Positions 11,927 to 21,370 of a stretch of DNA of 64,000 nucleotides are shown piece after piece. Each line of letters starts with the position of its first letter. The stretch's first letter is position 1. The stretch comes from Methylomagnum ishizawai (GTDB lineage Bacteria; Pseudomonadota; Gammaproteobacteria; Methylococcales; Methylomonadaceae), in assembly GCA_945861705.1 (NCBI GenBank), contig CAMAVM010000006.1:38274-102273 (forward strand), given 5' to 3'. The notes beneath the pieces were generated by a model. It made no database searches. It saw nothing but the letters and a program-made list of their open reading frames with translations, and was not told the DNA's origin. The translations under genes and the position numbers were made by a program.

Positions 11927-12892
11927 CTATATCTTCGCAGAATAAAAAGCATCAAACTTATCAATAAACAGTCCCAGTTGGTCTAATGGCAAATGGTTAA
12001 TACCCGCCGCAGGCTTCCGCCCCCCGCCGGTCGCAAACCCTGAACAAAAATCATCCGCTCCTACCATATTGCTTAAAGGTGCCCTCACACTGACAAGAAA
12101 ACCACCGTCCTTGTTATAAGAAAGCACTGCATGGGCTTTCCCAGGATTTTGATTAGCTAAATGATTGCCGAAAACACCACTTACTCGCCGCGCCCAAGCT
12201 ACATCAGGCAGTATAAATACAGCTACTGCATCGTTTTGGTATTCCGGTTTGATGCTTTCGGCACTGGTCATGTCTTGCTGATAGCCATTTTCCAGCTTAT
12301 CAAATGCGGTATGATTTTCTGAGATGAAATCGAACGGTGACGCATAACGCACCATTTCCCAATACAACACATCCGGTGCAAAATGCAGGTCAGCTACACT
12401 GCTGCCGTAACCGTTATAATTGATATACATCCCCAACTTTTTCAGCTTGTCCAACTCCCAATCTTGTACGCTCAAGGTGGCTGCGAGTTTTTCCGCACTG
12501 GTATCGAGATTGTCCCCAAAAGCTGCCGTCACTGCCCACAGGGGGTATTTGCCTTCCAAATACTGATTAACCAACAAACTGGTACATACCGCGTTGTCGG
12601 TATCGATTATTGTTTGTAAATTGGGATGATTGGGGACTTCGCCAGTGCGATGGTGATCGACATAAAATATAGCGGCACCAGCAGCTAAAAACTCAACAAC
12701 ACGGCGGCCGTTCTTTTCAAAGGAAATATCCAATACCGTCAAGCTGTCACCTTGGTTGATGGTAACCTTATCTAATAATTGAATATCGCGTTTTATGCCT
12801 GTAATCAGAGTAGATTCAATGGGTTGGGCAAGACGAAGCTGGATAAGCGCACAAATACCATCGGCATCGCCATTAAAAACATCATAGTGCAT
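11927..12892 (-). CDS. DHH-family phosphoesterase
   Basis: The product is 321 aa from the ATG at 12892; the frame is open to 12955, but an earlier start would overlap cysC. The DHH domain has its metal-binding motifs in order: D9 and D11 in NGDADG, VLDIS near 54-57, the D79-H80-H81 triad (VDHHRTG) and a later AAFGDN. The DHHA1-like end has GGGRKPAAG where many relatives have a His-containing GGGH. Relatives hydrolyse small phosphodiesters, oligoribonucleotides or 3'-phosphoadenosine 5'-phosphate (PAP). It lies 7 bp after cysC, which makes PAPS, so a PAP-related role is an inference from context only. Confidence 0.75.
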   Translation of the reverse strand: MHYDVFNGDADGICALIQLRLAQPIESTLITGIKRDIQLLDKVTINQGDSLTVLDISFEKNGRRVVEFLAAGAAIFYVDHHRTGEVPNHPNLQTIIDTDNAVCTSLLVNQYLEGKYPLWAVTAAFGDNLDTSAEKLAATLSVQDWELDKLKKLGMYINYNGYGSSVADLHFAPDVLYWEMVRYASPFDFISENHTAFDKLENGYQQDMTSAESIKPEYQNDAVAVFILPDVAWARRVSGVFGNHLANQNPGKAHAVLSYNKDGGFLVSVRAPLSNMVGADDFCSGFATGGGRKPAAGINHLPLDQLGLFIDKFDAFYSAKI

Positions 12893-12899
12893 TGCTAAT

Positions 12900-13520
12900 T
12901 TAAGCTGTAGGAAGAATATTTCGTAATCGCAACAACGCAATAACTTGCTGCACACTTTCCGCTAGGGTAAAGGCACTGGTATCAATACGTAACTCTGGCT
13001 TTTCCGGCTCTTCATAGGGCGAAGAAATGCCAGTAAAATTTTTTATTTCGCCATCACGCGCTTTTTTATAAAGCCCTTTAACATCGCGCTGCTCACAAAC
13101 ATTTAACGGACAATAACAATGAATTTCAATAAAATCCCCATGCGGCATAAGGTTTCTAGCCATTGCCCGTTCAGCACGAAAGGGCGAGATAAAAGCGGTC
13201 AGCGTGATTACCCCAGCCTCTAACATAAGCTTTGCGGTCTCGCTGATACGGCGGATATTTTCCTTGCGACCATCATCACTAAAACCTAAATCGCCGCACA
13301 GCCCGTGACGAACATTGTCGCCATCCAACACGAAAGTATTGAAACCATTTTGAAACAACTGTTCCTCAACTGCATGTGCCAAGGTTGATTTCCCCGCCCC
13401 AGACAAGCCCGTAAACCAAAGCACAACCGACTTGTGTTGGTTTTTTTCTTCTCGCCGTTTTCTCGTAACCGTTGCATGATGCCAAACGGTGTTCGTACTT
13501 TTATCTAGTTGTGTTGTCAT
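12900..13520 (-). CDS. cysC: Adenylylsulfate (APS) kinase
   Basis: Phosphorylates APS to PAPS for sulfate assimilation or sulfation. The product is 206 aa. Walker [10 protein letters not shown] is at residues 38-46, DGDNVRHGL and the family block RKENIRRI follow, and FISPFRAER supplies the substrate loop. It is a free-standing kinase: cysD, cysN and cysH are not nearby. It heads a two-gene unit with the DHH phosphoesterase. Confidence 0.96.
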   Translation of the reverse strand: MTTQLDKSTNTVWHHATVTRKRREEKNQHKSVVLWFTGLSGAGKSTLAHAVEEQLFQNGFNTFVLDGDNVRHGLCGDLGFSDDGRKENIRRISETAKLMLEAGVITLTAFISPFRAERAMARNLMPHGDFIEIHCYCPLNVCEQRDVKGLYKKARDGEIKNFTGISSPYEEPEKPELRIDTSAFTLAESVQQVIALLRLRNILPTA

Positions 13521-13852
13521 AATACGTAATGCAAAACCATTTGATGGATTACACCAAAAAGCACTGTTCTAGGTTGATTTTACTGAATAATAGCAGGTTC
13601 AATAGATTATAGTAAGGCTTGAATTGGGCGAACATGAAGGATTAGGGAAGGCGAAAGTTCTATTCCGTGCCGCAAAAGAATCTAGCATACACCGTTGGTT
13701 GAGAGCATACCACATCCGCCGGAAATAGCACTCCTATGCGTAAGCGGTTGCATCATTGAGGAGAAGATATTTTTAGAGATTGCCTTAATTTCAATAAACT
13801 TTTATCGTTCCCAGATTTTTAACGTCTGCTAAGATATTGGCAGGAGGAAATT
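13521..13852. other. Intergenic region between cysC and aas
   Basis: This 332 bp divergent gap was read in all frames for continuous coding and for palindromes, and nothing recognisable was found. It ends with a strong AGGAGG ribosome binding site (13842-13847) ahead of the aas start, and it must hold promoters for both divergent units. Confidence 0.5.
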
Positions 13853-16081
13853 ATGCTGAAAAAAGTGTTACGCAAAGTGGTGGGGGCAATCCTGACCTTG
13901 GTTTACCGGATTGAGATCACGGGTACAGAAAATTACGCAAAGGCCGGTAAGCGGGTGTTGATTATTGCTAATCACACGTCTTTTCTCGACCCCTTGTTGT
14001 TGTGGGTTTTCCTGCCGGATGACATCACCTTTGCGATAAATACGCACATTTCGCAGCGTTGGTGGTTGCAACCGTTCTTGGGTTTGTCGCAGATTTTCCC
14101 CATGAACCCTACCCATCCCATGTCCTTAAAGGATTTAATCCACCATTTGCGTAACGATACCCGCACCGTAATTTTCCCCGAAGGCCGTATCACGCTGACT
14201 GGCGGCTTGATGAAAGTCTACGATGGCACGGGTATGGTTGCGGATAAATCCCAAGCTACCATGCTACCTATTCGTATTTCGGGCGGACAATATACCCATT
14301 TTTCACGATTGCATAATGTCGTGCGCTTGCGCTTATTTCCTAAAATAACCATCCATATCCTGCCGCCTACGCAGCTTTCTGCGCCCGAACATCTGCGCGG
14401 TAAGGCGCGGCGCAAGTTTAGTGGGCATATGCTGGCTGACATTATGACCGAAATGATGTTTACCACCAGCGTATTTCGGCAAACCATTTTCCAAAGCCTA
14501 TTAGATGCGCGTGTGGTGCATGGCGGCAAACATGAGCTTGCCGAAGATTTGGAACGTAAGCCGCTGACTTATGACACCCTGATTACCCGCACGATTGCCC
14601 TCGGCAATGCGTTAGCAAAACTGACCGAAGAAGGCGACAATGTCGGCGTATTTTTGCCTAATTCCACGAAAACCTTAGTGACCATCTTGGCGTTGCAAGC
14701 ACAAGGGCGTGTGCCAGCAATGCTAAATTATTCTACGGGTTCGGCGGCAATGCTTTCCGCTTGTCGAATCGCCGAAGTCAAAACGGTATTAACGTCGCGA
14801 CAATTTATCGAAAAAGGTAAGTTTTCCGATGAAGCCGCAGTCTTAAGTAAACAAGTGCAACTGGTTTATCTGGAAGACATCGCCCAAACCATCACCAGCC
14901 AAGATAAACTCAAGGCGTGGCGGCAAAGCAAAACCGCTGATTGCTGGTATCCTAAAACTCCACGCAATCCCGACAGCCCTGCAGTGGTTTTGTTTACTTC
15001 CGGCTCAGAAGGCACACCGAAAGGCGTGGTGCTGTCCCATGCCAATCTCTTGGCTAATCTTAAACAACTGGAAGCACGGATCAGCTTTACGCCGCAGGAT
15101 GTCGTACTGAATTTCCTGCCCATGTTCCATTCTTTTGGTTTTACCGTTGGCTCTATGCTGCCAATTTTGAGCGGGATGCGGGTATTCTTCTACCCTACAC
15201 CGTTGCATTACAGCGTCATCCCCGAAATGGCTTATGAACTCAAAGGGACGATCATGTTCGGTACAAATACTTTCTTGGCGGCGTATGCCAAAAAAGCCCA
15301 TCCGTACGATTTCTTCAATATGCGTTATGTGGTCGCTGGTGCGGAAAAGCTGCAAGAAAGCACCCGTGAAACCTGGATGGACAAATTTGGAGTCCGCATC
15401 TTAGAAGGCTACGGCGCAACCGAAACTACGCCGATAACTTCCGTGAACACACCGATGTACTACAAAGCTGGCACGGTAGGCCGCTTTATGCCAAGCATGG
15501 AATACGAGCTGGAACCGATCCCTGGCATTCAAGATGCAGGGCAACTGCATGTGAAAGGCCCCAATATAATGTTGGGTTATTTACTGAACGATAAGCCCGG
15601 CAAACTCGTACCACCAGAATCCATTTACGGCAAAGGCTGGTATAACACCGGCGATATCGTCCATGTGGATGAAGAAGGCTATATCAACATTAGGGGTCGC
15701 AGCAAACGCTTTGCCAAAGTCAGCGGGGAGATGGTGTCCTTGACCGCCGTAGAACAACTCGCCACCAAAGCCTGGCCTAGCGCACTGCACGCTGCAACCA
15801 GCATACCCGATGCCCGCAAAGGTGAACTGGTGGTCTTGCTTACTACCCAGAAAGACGCAACAACGCAATTTCTTGCCGCAGCATCACCTGGGGTTGCAGC
15901 CATCAGCTTGCCCAAGAAAATCCTAGTTGTAGATAGCATTCCCATGTTAGCAACAGGCAAAATCAACTATCCTGCCGTGACCGAATTGGTTATTGATAAG
16001 ATTTTTGAGTCGAATGATTCTGAGTTAGAGGATGGAAAATTGGATAAGGAGAGCGGTATTTATGAAGATGAGGATGATTAG
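13853..16081 (+). CDS. aas: Bifunctional 2-acylglycerophosphoethanolamine acyltransferase / acyl-ACP synthetase
   Basis: Recycles lysophosphatidylethanolamine at the inner membrane: the synthetase half loads fatty acid on acyl carrier protein and the acyltransferase half transfers it to the lysolipid. The product is 742 aa, close to the 719 aa E. coli Aas. The PlsC-type domain covers about 1-200, with H41-x4-D46 in NHTSFLD and FPEGRIT near 108-114. The AMP-binding domain has the P-loop LFTSGSEGTPKG at 380-391 and EGYGATETTPI. The C-terminal 25 or so residues are unusually acidic and look like an added tail. A near-consensus ribosome site, AGGAGG, precedes the ATG. Confidence 0.93.
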   Translation: MLKKVLRKVVGAILTLVYRIEITGTENYAKAGKRVLIIANHTSFLDPLLLWVFLPDDITFAINTHISQRWWLQPFLGLSQIFPMNPTHPMSLKDLIHHLRNDTRTVIFPEGRITLTGGLMKVYDGTGMVADKSQATMLPIRISGGQYTHFSRLHNVVRLRLFPKITIHILPPTQLSAPEHLRGKARRKFSGHMLADIMTEMMFTTSVFRQTIFQSLLDARVVHGGKHELAEDLERKPLTYDTLITRTIALGNALAKLTEEGDNVGVFLPNSTKTLVTILALQAQGRVPAMLNYSTGSAAMLSACRIAEVKTVLTSRQFIEKGKFSDEAAVLSKQVQLVYLEDIAQTITSQDKLKAWRQSKTADCWYPKTPRNPDSPAVVLFTSGSEGTPKGVVLSHANLLANLKQLEARISFTPQDVVLNFLPMFHSFGFTVGSMLPILSGMRVFFYPTPLHYSVIPEMAYELKGTIMFGTNTFLAAYAKKAHPYDFFNMRYVVAGAEKLQESTRETWMDKFGVRILEGYGATETTPITSVNTPMYYKAGTVGRFMPSMEYELEPIPGIQDAGQLHVKGPNIMLGYLLNDKPGKLVPPESIYGKGWYNTGDIVHVDEEGYINIRGRSKRFAKVSGEMVSLTAVEQLATKAWPSALHAATSIPDARKGELVVLLTTQKDATTQFLAAASPGVAAISLPKKILVVDSIPMLATGKINYPAVTELVIDKIFESNDSELEDGKLDKESGIYEDEDD

Positions 16082-16087
16082 GGGTGA

Positions 16088-16216
16088 TTGGTTCTAGGTA
16101 ATGGCTACAGAACATACCGCTTGTATAAGCAGTATCAGGTTATTTACCTCATAAAAACAGATGAAGTGTATGTTCAAGTTGAGCAAGTCACACCACACGA
16201 TTATCGGAGAAAATAA
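16088..16216 (+). pseudogene. Remnant of a RelE/ParE-type toxin gene (C-terminal part)
   Basis: Right after aas an open stretch without a start codon encodes GNGYRTYRLYKQYQVIYLIK and ends VEQVTPHDYRRK before a stop at 16214-16216. The RTYRL...YxVIYLI...HDYRR layout is the C-terminal core of RelE/ParE-family toxins. The N-terminal half is missing and no ribosome site is present, so it is read as a decayed fragment. Family identity rests on motif recognition only. Confidence 0.55.
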
Positions 16217-16312
16217 TTAGGCATAGAACGTGCGAAAATTTTAGCCAAAGCCCTTAAATGCTATCCGGCAGTATTAGTTTCTCCTGGATGGAATGTGGAA
16301 ATTGCAGCCTAA
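16217..16312 (+). pseudogene. Remnant of an Xre-type antitoxin gene (C-terminal part)
   Basis: Directly after the toxin stop, in the same frame, 31 codons encode LGIERAKILAKALKCYPAVL followed by a PGW-containing end. This is the tail that follows the helix-turn-helix in many Cro/C1-type antitoxins (ERAKxLAKAL.C.PAVLV.PGW). The DNA-binding part and the start codon are missing. The toxin-then-antitoxin order fits HigBA-like modules. Deletion has apparently fused the two tails. Confidence 0.55.
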
Positions 16313-16429
16313 GATTTTGCCGTTTTTGTACAGTCTTAGCTCCACTGATGTGACTCGTTCCTCGGTACATCATACGCACTAATTAGTGCATAATAATGAA
16401 GAATATACAACAATACGAATAGCAAGCAG

Positions 16430-16504
16430 CCTGGGTGGAGCTTGCGGAATCTAGGATTTCGTGGCTTCGATTTCCCGTATTTCGTTACACTCGATACGGA
16501 CTAC
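16430..16504. repeat. Possible degenerate intergenic repeat
   Basis: The stretch CCTGGGTGGAGCTTGCGG...CTAGG followed by a GTGGCTTCGATTTCCCGTAT-like segment looks like a decayed dispersed repeat with weak dyad symmetry at its left end. Only one copy is present in this window, so the call rests on general appearance. Confidence 0.25.
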
Positions 16505-16591
16505 TAATGCCGCGCCCTTAGCTTTACGTTCGCGTTTTCTCAATTGATGCAACTCGTGCCTCGGCGCGTTCTTGTACTGAAACTGCTTGTT

Positions 16592-16888
16592 ATGGGAAGT
16601 AAAATAACTAAATCTCGCGTTCTATCGATGTTTTACGTACTTTTATCATTGTGCGTGAGTGTCTTCCTTTGGCATTTTTGGACACCGAGATGCAATGAAT
16701 CCTGCCAGGAGTGGATTGCACTTTCAATGTACGGGACTATTCTGGGTATTCCGATTCTCGCAGTTGGCATTGCTGCGATCACTTTATTGGGCAAGGTAAG
16801 CCATAATCTCAGCATTCGGATCTTTGGAGTCTGTGTTGTTGCATCAACGCTATGGGTCAGCTTTCTTACATACAGTACAGGTTCATAG
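16592..16888 (+). CDS. Small hypothetical membrane protein
   Basis: The product would be 98 aa from the ATG at 16592; the frame opens at 16544 but the upstream residues look non-coding. Three hydrophobic segments are visible: about residues 10-27, 44-63 and 73-92. A short Cys-containing loop (PRCNESCQEW) lies between the first two and should face the periplasm if the N-terminus is inside. I recognise no family. It stands alone between the toxin-antitoxin remnants and kdsB, on the opposite strand to kdsB. Confidence 0.45.
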   Translation: MGSKITKSRVLSMFYVLLSLCVSVFLWHFWTPRCNESCQEWIALSMYGTILGIPILAVGIAAITLLGKVSHNLSIRIFGVCVVASTLWVSFLTYSTGS

Positions 16889-16984
16889 CGGTTTACATCG
16901 CAAACTCAATTATTCTTGCACTTAGGGAAGCTGGCGCAGGACACGACGATAAAACGTAATACGTATCTACTGCATCCTACTAAA

Positions 16985-17749
16985 CTACAATCTTATTAAC
17001 GCCTCAACCCTTGCCAAATCCTCCGCCGTATCAACCCCAGCGGCTGGCGTTTTATCGACGACTTTAACTCTGATAGCTTCACCTTGCCAAAGAATACGAA
17101 GCTGTTCCAAGGATTCAACGGTTTCCAAGACTGACGATTCCCATCTACAATAGCGTTTGAGAAAAGCTACAGTGTAAGCATACATGCCGATGTGTCGGTA
17201 ATAGGGCATCTTTTCTGACGATTGTTTGCTGTGCTGCGCGAAACCATCTCGATCCCAGGGAATCGGCGCACGGCTGAAATACAGGGCATAACCGTCCTTG
17301 TTTAACACGACTTTTACGGCATTAGGATTGAATATTTCTTCAATATCGACAATTTTTGCTGCCAGCGTGGCAATTCCGGCATGTTGTTGTTCTGCCAAAA
17401 TAGCAGCAAGTTGTTGGATGATTTCAGGTGGTATCAGCGGTTCGTCGCCTTGAAGATTGACGATAATTTCTTCGTCTGCCCAAGCGCAGATTTCAGCAAC
17501 TTCGGCAATACGTTCCGTGCCACTTTGATGCTCTGGTCGGGTCATGATAGCTCGTATGCCCAGATCGGTGACGATTTTCACAATACGCTCATCGTCTGTT
17601 GCAACCACGACTTCTTCCGCACCTGCAAGCTGCGCTTTCTCGCAGACGTGGGCAATCATGGGCTTTCCCGCAATATCAAGTAGCGGCTTGCCCGGCAAAC
17701 GCGTGGACGCGTAACGGGCAGGAATGACGACTTTAAAGCGCAGCGTCAT
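16985..17749 (-). CDS. kdsB: 3-deoxy-manno-octulosonate cytidylyltransferase
   Basis: Activates Kdo to CMP-Kdo for the lipopolysaccharide inner core. The product is 254 aa and starts with the nucleotide-binding signature [30 protein letters not shown] and [13 protein letters not shown] are also family blocks. It is the last gene of the exbB-exbD-lpxK-ycaR-kdsB series, with its ATG overlapping the ycaR stop by 4 bp. Confidence 0.97.
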   Translation of the reverse strand: MTLRFKVVIPARYASTRLPGKPLLDIAGKPMIAHVCEKAQLAGAEEVVVATDDERIVKIVTDLGIRAIMTRPEHQSGTERIAEVAEICAWADEEIIVNLQGDEPLIPPEIIQQLAAILAEQQHAGIATLAAKIVDIEEIFNPNAVKVVLNKDGYALYFSRAPIPWDRDGFAQHSKQSSEKMPYYRHIGMYAYTVAFLKRYCRWESSVLETVESLEQLRILWQGEAIRVKVVDKTPAAGVDTAEDLARVEALIRL

Positions 17750-17940
17750 TTGTATAAGGCATCGGCTTCTTCGGTCGTCAATTCGCGGGCTTCGTCTTCC
17801 AACATGACGGGAATGTCGTCTTGGATGGGGAAAGCCAAACGGTCAGCCCTACAGATAAGCTCTTGATTGGCTTTGTTATAAATTAAACGGCTTTTGCACA
17901 GAGGGCAAGCCAGGATGTCGAGCAGTTTTTTATCTATCAT
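17746..17940 (-). CDS. ycaR: Trm112/YcaR-family small zinc-ribbon-like protein
   Basis: The product is 64 aa and opens [20 protein letters not shown], with an N-terminal CPLC pair. The second metal-ligand pair of zinc-ribbon relatives is absent (a single later Cys in [10 protein letters not shown]). YcaR-type proteins commonly sit between lpxK and kdsB; their role is not settled. It overlaps both neighbours by 4 bp, so it is translationally coupled to them. Confidence 0.9.
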   Translation of the reverse strand: MIDKKLLDILACPLCKSRLIYNKANQELICRADRLAFPIQDDIPVMLEDEARELTTEEADALYK

Positions 17941-18944
17941 ATTGTTTGTGTTTGGATTTTAAGGAGTAAGTCTAATATTTGTTGCCCAAAAACAGGTTCA
18001 GGAACGGCTTGCACTGGCACATACCAATGATTTTCTCCGGCAAAGTTAGTGCAGCATTTTACCGCATCCTTTTCGGTCATTAGAACGGGTTTGTTGTCGC
18101 CAAATTCAATATCGTCACGTCCAAACTGATAATGATCGGGAAAACTATGCGTGGTACACGACAAGCCAGCAGATTCGAGCAGCTTAAAAAACCGCTCTGG
18201 ATTCCCTATACCTGCTAATGCGTGGCAGGCTATCCCTCGAAATGCTTGCAACGGTTTAAGCTCACCAGTACTCAGATTTATGACCGTATCGCCAACTAAC
18301 TGCATGGAAAACTCGTTGTCTTCATACTTATTGCCATTAACAACAATGAAGTCAACGCTATTTAATCGTTCTATCGGCTCACGTAAAGGTCCGGCGGGTA
18401 AGCAGTAACCGTTGCCGAATCGCCGCTCACCATCTATAACCGCAATTTCAATATCTCGATTCAGCTTATAGTGTTGTAAGCCATCGTCCGATAACACTAC
18501 ATTGCAATCGAATTTATCCAGTAACTTTTTTGCGGCAGCTACCCGTGATGGGCCAACAACCACGGGCAATTGGGTTTGTTTGGCTATCAATAAGGCTTCA
18601 TCGCCTACTTTGCTGACATCACTATTCTCAGTAACAATTTGCGGCCAAGTTTCGGATTGTCCGCCGTAGCCTCGGCTGATAATGCCTGGTTTGTAACCTG
18701 CATTTTTAAGCAATTCCGCTAACCAGATGATTAAAGGGGTTTTCCCTGTACCACCCACGGTAATATTGCCGATGACGATTACCGGAACTGGCAAGGTTTG
18801 GCTTTTTAATATGCCATGGCGGTATAAGAATCGCCTAAACCTGACAACGTCAGAAAAAATATACGCAAACGGCAACAACAAAATGCCCAGAAACGCATCT
18901 TTATACCAAACATCCACCGCCCAACGGGCAAGTGTTTTTTTCAT
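17937..18944 (-). CDS. lpxK: Tetraacyldisaccharide 4'-kinase
   Basis: Phosphorylates the 4' position of the lipid A precursor to give lipid IVA at the inner membrane. The product is 335 aa. An N-terminal hydrophobic stretch lies around 17-31 and Walker A GGTGKT is at 64-69. [17 protein letters not shown] is the conserved LpxK block. In many enterobacteria msbA precedes it; here the preceding genes are exbB and exbD. Confidence 0.96.
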   Translation of the reverse strand: MKKTLARWAVDVWYKDAFLGILLLPFAYIFSDVVRFRRFLYRHGILKSQTLPVPVIVIGNITVGGTGKTPLIIWLAELLKNAGYKPGIISRGYGGQSETWPQIVTENSDVSKVGDEALLIAKQTQLPVVVGPSRVAAAKKLLDKFDCNVVLSDDGLQHYKLNRDIEIAVIDGERRFGNGYCLPAGPLREPIERLNSVDFIVVNGNKYEDNEFSMQLVGDTVINLSTGELKPLQAFRGIACHALAGIGNPERFFKLLESAGLSCTTHSFPDHYQFGRDDIEFGDNKPVLMTEKDAVKCCTNFAGENHWYVPVQAVPEPVFGQQILDLLLKIQTQTI

Positions 18945-19393
18945 TCGCCGGTATCTTCTGAACCTTCCGATTCTTGAGTCGCAAACGTAATATGATTAAA
19001 GCCAACTTGCCCCGCCACATCCAGAACGGTCATCACGAATTGATGTGGCGATTTTGCATCGGCACTGATGATGAAAGGCAAATCTTTTTCTTCAGGCGAT
19101 AATCGAGATAATTCACGCGTTAGCGTTTCCCGATTTTGGTCAGGTAATCGACGGCTTTGGCCTTCATTTCCAGCCAACAAAAAGTACACGCCTTTTGCAT
19201 CAATGGTTACATTAACGCTTTTCGCATTTTTCTCGACTTCTTCGCCGTTTGCTTCTGGCAGTTTGATTTTGACTTCAGTATGGCGGTTAAAAGTGGTTGA
19301 AACCATAAAGAAAAGTAACAATACAAACAATACATCAATCATCGAAATCAATGTAATATCAACACGTTCCCTTCTTTTACGTTGAAATCTCAT
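18941..19393 (-). CDS. exbD: ExbD/TolR-family biopolymer transport protein
   Basis: Partner of ExbB in a proton-motive-force-driven motor that energises an outer-membrane or envelope process. The product is 150 aa: a short basic cytoplasmic N-terminus, one transmembrane segment (about 17-36) carrying the proton-channel Asp20 in SMIDVLFVLLLFFMVS, and a periplasmic domain. Its ATG shares one base with the exbB stop and its stop overlaps lpxK. No tonB gene is seen here. Confidence 0.92.
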   Translation of the reverse strand: MRFQRKRRERVDITLISMIDVLFVLLLFFMVSTTFNRHTEVKIKLPEANGEEVEKNAKSVNVTIDAKGVYFLLAGNEGQSRRLPDQNRETLTRELSRLSPEEKDLPFIISADAKSPHQFVMTVLDVAGQVGFNHITFATQESEGSEDTGE

Positions 19394-20010
19394 CAGGATA
19401 CCTCTTCACGATCACCGTGTAACACATCGATCAATTTTAAGGCTTCCTCTTCCATGCTGACCACGAATTCATCCACCAAGCGTTCGAAATAACGATGAAA
19501 AATCAAACTGGGAATGGCGACCGTCAATCCGGCTGCTGTCGTAATCAATGCCACCGAAATCCCTCCCGCTAAAGAACTGGGATCGCCTGAACCGTGCTTC
19601 ATCATGGACGAAAATATTTCTATCATGCCGAATACGGTACCTAATAAACCCAGTAATGGACCAACCGCCGCAATCGTACCCAACGCATTGAGAAAGCGTT
19701 CCAAATCATGTGCAACTTTGCGACCGGCTTCTTCCATGCAATCCTTCATCACTCTTCTGCCGTGGCTGCTATTAGCAAGACCAGCCGCTAAGACATATCC
19801 CAAAGGTGAACTGGTTTTTAAACGGCGCAGCGTAGGCTCATCCATTTTATTTTCAACGTACAGCCTCCTTACCTGAGGAAGTAAGTCCGGCGGCAAAATT
19901 TTCTTCTTTTGTAACGACCAAAAGCGTTCGCCGACGATAGCCATCGCAATAATCGAACTCAAAATGATGGGAAACATCATCCAACCGCCACTTTTTATGA
20001 TTTCAAACAC
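19393..20010 (-). CDS. exbB: ExbB/TolQ/MotA-family proton channel protein
   Basis: Channel-forming subunit of the ExbBD motor. The product is 205 aa with three transmembrane segments: near the N-terminus (MMFPIILSSIIAMAIVGERFW), about 95-120 (GTIAAVGPLLGLLGTVFGMIEIF) and about 150-175 (GGISVALITTAAGLTVAIPS). The last two are the family signature. It is the first gene of the five-gene operon ending with kdsB; the lipid A genes downstream are coupled to it by overlapping start and stop codons. Confidence 0.92.
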   Translation of the reverse strand: MFEIIKSGGWMMFPIILSSIIAMAIVGERFWSLQKKKILPPDLLPQVRRLYVENKMDEPTLRRLKTSSPLGYVLAAGLANSSHGRRVMKDCMEEAGRKVAHDLERFLNALGTIAAVGPLLGLLGTVFGMIEIFSSMMKHGSGDPSSLAGGISVALITTAAGLTVAIPSLIFHRYFERLVDEFVVSMEEEALKLIDVLHGDREEVS

Positions 20011-20094
20011 ATTAACCCCGAATAATAGAACCGTACATAAGGTACAAGGTGAAAGGATGAAGGTGCAAGTTTTTTTGACCTTGCATTCTTTACC

Positions 20095-21246
20095 TCAAGT
20101 GTAGCAACTATCTTCCCGACCCACCCAAATATAAGCGATCACAATAGCAACACCACAGCTTAATGCGGCGGCTGAATAGATAATATGGGAACCTAAAGGC
20201 TCCCAATAATAACCGCTAAATAGACTACCTAACATGCCGCCCAAACCAAAGCTCAAACTGTGATACAAAGCTTGTCCCTTAGCTTGATGATGCTGGTCGA
20301 AATAGCGATGCACGAAATGGATAGCAGCAATATGTGTGCCTCCAAATGTGGCGGCATGGAGCAATTGGGCAAATAATAGCAAATAGATATTATCCACATA
20401 ACCGCCAATCAACACCCAGCGCAATATGGCAAATATTAAACTGGTAAGCAAAATGCCGCGTAAGGAATAGCGCTTCAATAGTGCCTTCATAAACAGGAAC
20501 AAGACAATTTCGGCGATCACGCCCAACGACCAGAGCAGCCCGGTTGTTGTCGTCGAATACAGATGCTGTTTCAGGTAAATCGAATAAAACACATAATACG
20601 GTGCATGGGCAAATTGGATCAGCACGTAGACAAACAGGAATGCGATAACTTCCGGTTTTTTGATGATGCTGACTATGCGAGCTGGGCTGTGGTCATGGCT
20701 GATGATACGGCTTTTGGGGGTTACTAACGCCGTTAACCAAGTCAAAGCCAATAATTCCGTAATCAAGACGGGCAACAGAACTATGGGCTGGCTATCGAGC
20801 AATTTGCCGACTGCCGCCACTGTCAGTATAAATCCGACCGAACCCCATAAGCGGATACGACTGTAACCATGCGAGTCTTCCTGCAAGTGCGCTAAGGTTA
20901 TCGCTTCATACAGCGGCAATGGCGCATTCCAGAAAAAGCTAAAGGCAATGGTCAGCCAAGCGAATTCCATATAATCATGGACTGCCAAAAATCCGGCAAA
21001 CAAGAGTGCCGCAAAAAACGAGGTCCAGCGGATGATACGCAGGTTTTTCCGGCTATGGTCGGCAATCCAGCCCCAAAGATTAGGCGCAATAATTTTGGTG
21101 CCAACTAAAAGCGCGGATAACTGACCTATTTCGGCGGGATTAAAGCCGTTTTCTTTTAGATAAAGACTCCAATAGGGAATGAAAGCACCCAGGGCGGCGA
21201 AATAGCAGAGGTAGAAGCTGGAGAGTCGCCAATAAGGAACTGCCAT
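20095..21246 (-). CDS. MFS transporter (HcaT / NupG-like, MFS_1-like)
   Basis: Major facilitator of 383 aa with 12 predicted membrane segments. The opening YWRLSSFYLCYFAALGAFIPYWSLYLKENGFNPAEIGQLSAL and the GWIADHSRK loop match the MFS_1-like group that includes putative 3-phenylpropionate and nucleoside permeases. The substrate cannot be inferred. It is 84 bp downstream of the start of exbB on the same strand and is followed in its 5' direction by the RAYT repeat unit, so it is probably transcribed alone. Confidence 0.8.
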   Translation of the reverse strand: MAVPYWRLSSFYLCYFAALGAFIPYWSLYLKENGFNPAEIGQLSALLVGTKIIAPNLWGWIADHSRKNLRIIRWTSFFAALLFAGFLAVHDYMEFAWLTIAFSFFWNAPLPLYEAITLAHLQEDSHGYSRIRLWGSVGFILTVAAVGKLLDSQPIVLLPVLITELLALTWLTALVTPKSRIISHDHSPARIVSIIKKPEVIAFLFVYVLIQFAHAPYYVFYSIYLKQHLYSTTTTGLLWSLGVIAEIVLFLFMKALLKRYSLRGILLTSLIFAILRWVLIGGYVDNIYLLLFAQLLHAATFGGTHIAAIHFVHRYFDQHHQAKGQALYHSLSFGLGGMLGSLFSGYYWEPLGSHIIYSAAALSCGVAIVIAYIWVGREDSCYT

Positions 21247-21260
21247 TTAGAAACCACAAT

Positions 21261-21370
21261 GTAGGGTGCATTTTATGCACCATAAAAAAGTGTTATTCAT
21301 TAAGTAAGTGCAAAGTTTTATCATCAAATAGCAAATTGACATGGTTTTTGGTGCATGGAATGCACCCTAC
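21261..21370. repeat. Long imperfect palindromic repeat, copy A (RAYT-associated)
   Basis: This 110 bp unit starts GTAGGGTGCATTTTATGCAC and ends with the near-perfect inverted complement GTGCATGGAATGCACCCTAC. Each arm also holds a small inner dyad (GGTGCAT...ATGCACC). The right end shares its last base with the stop codon of the transposase gene. Copy B on the other side of the gene has the same design, with similar inner sequence (TTATCATCAAA). Confidence 0.9.

Noticed and set aside
16505..16600. Possible integron attC site before the small membrane protein (GTTATGG near its start)
   Set aside because: The partner core sites and paired arms of an attC cannot be found, and no integrase is present.
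20011..20094. Short AAGGTGAAAGGATGAAGGTGCAAG-like repetitive stretch upstream of exbB
   Set aside because: It is too short and irregular for a repeat array, has no spacers like those of a CRISPR, and occurs only once.
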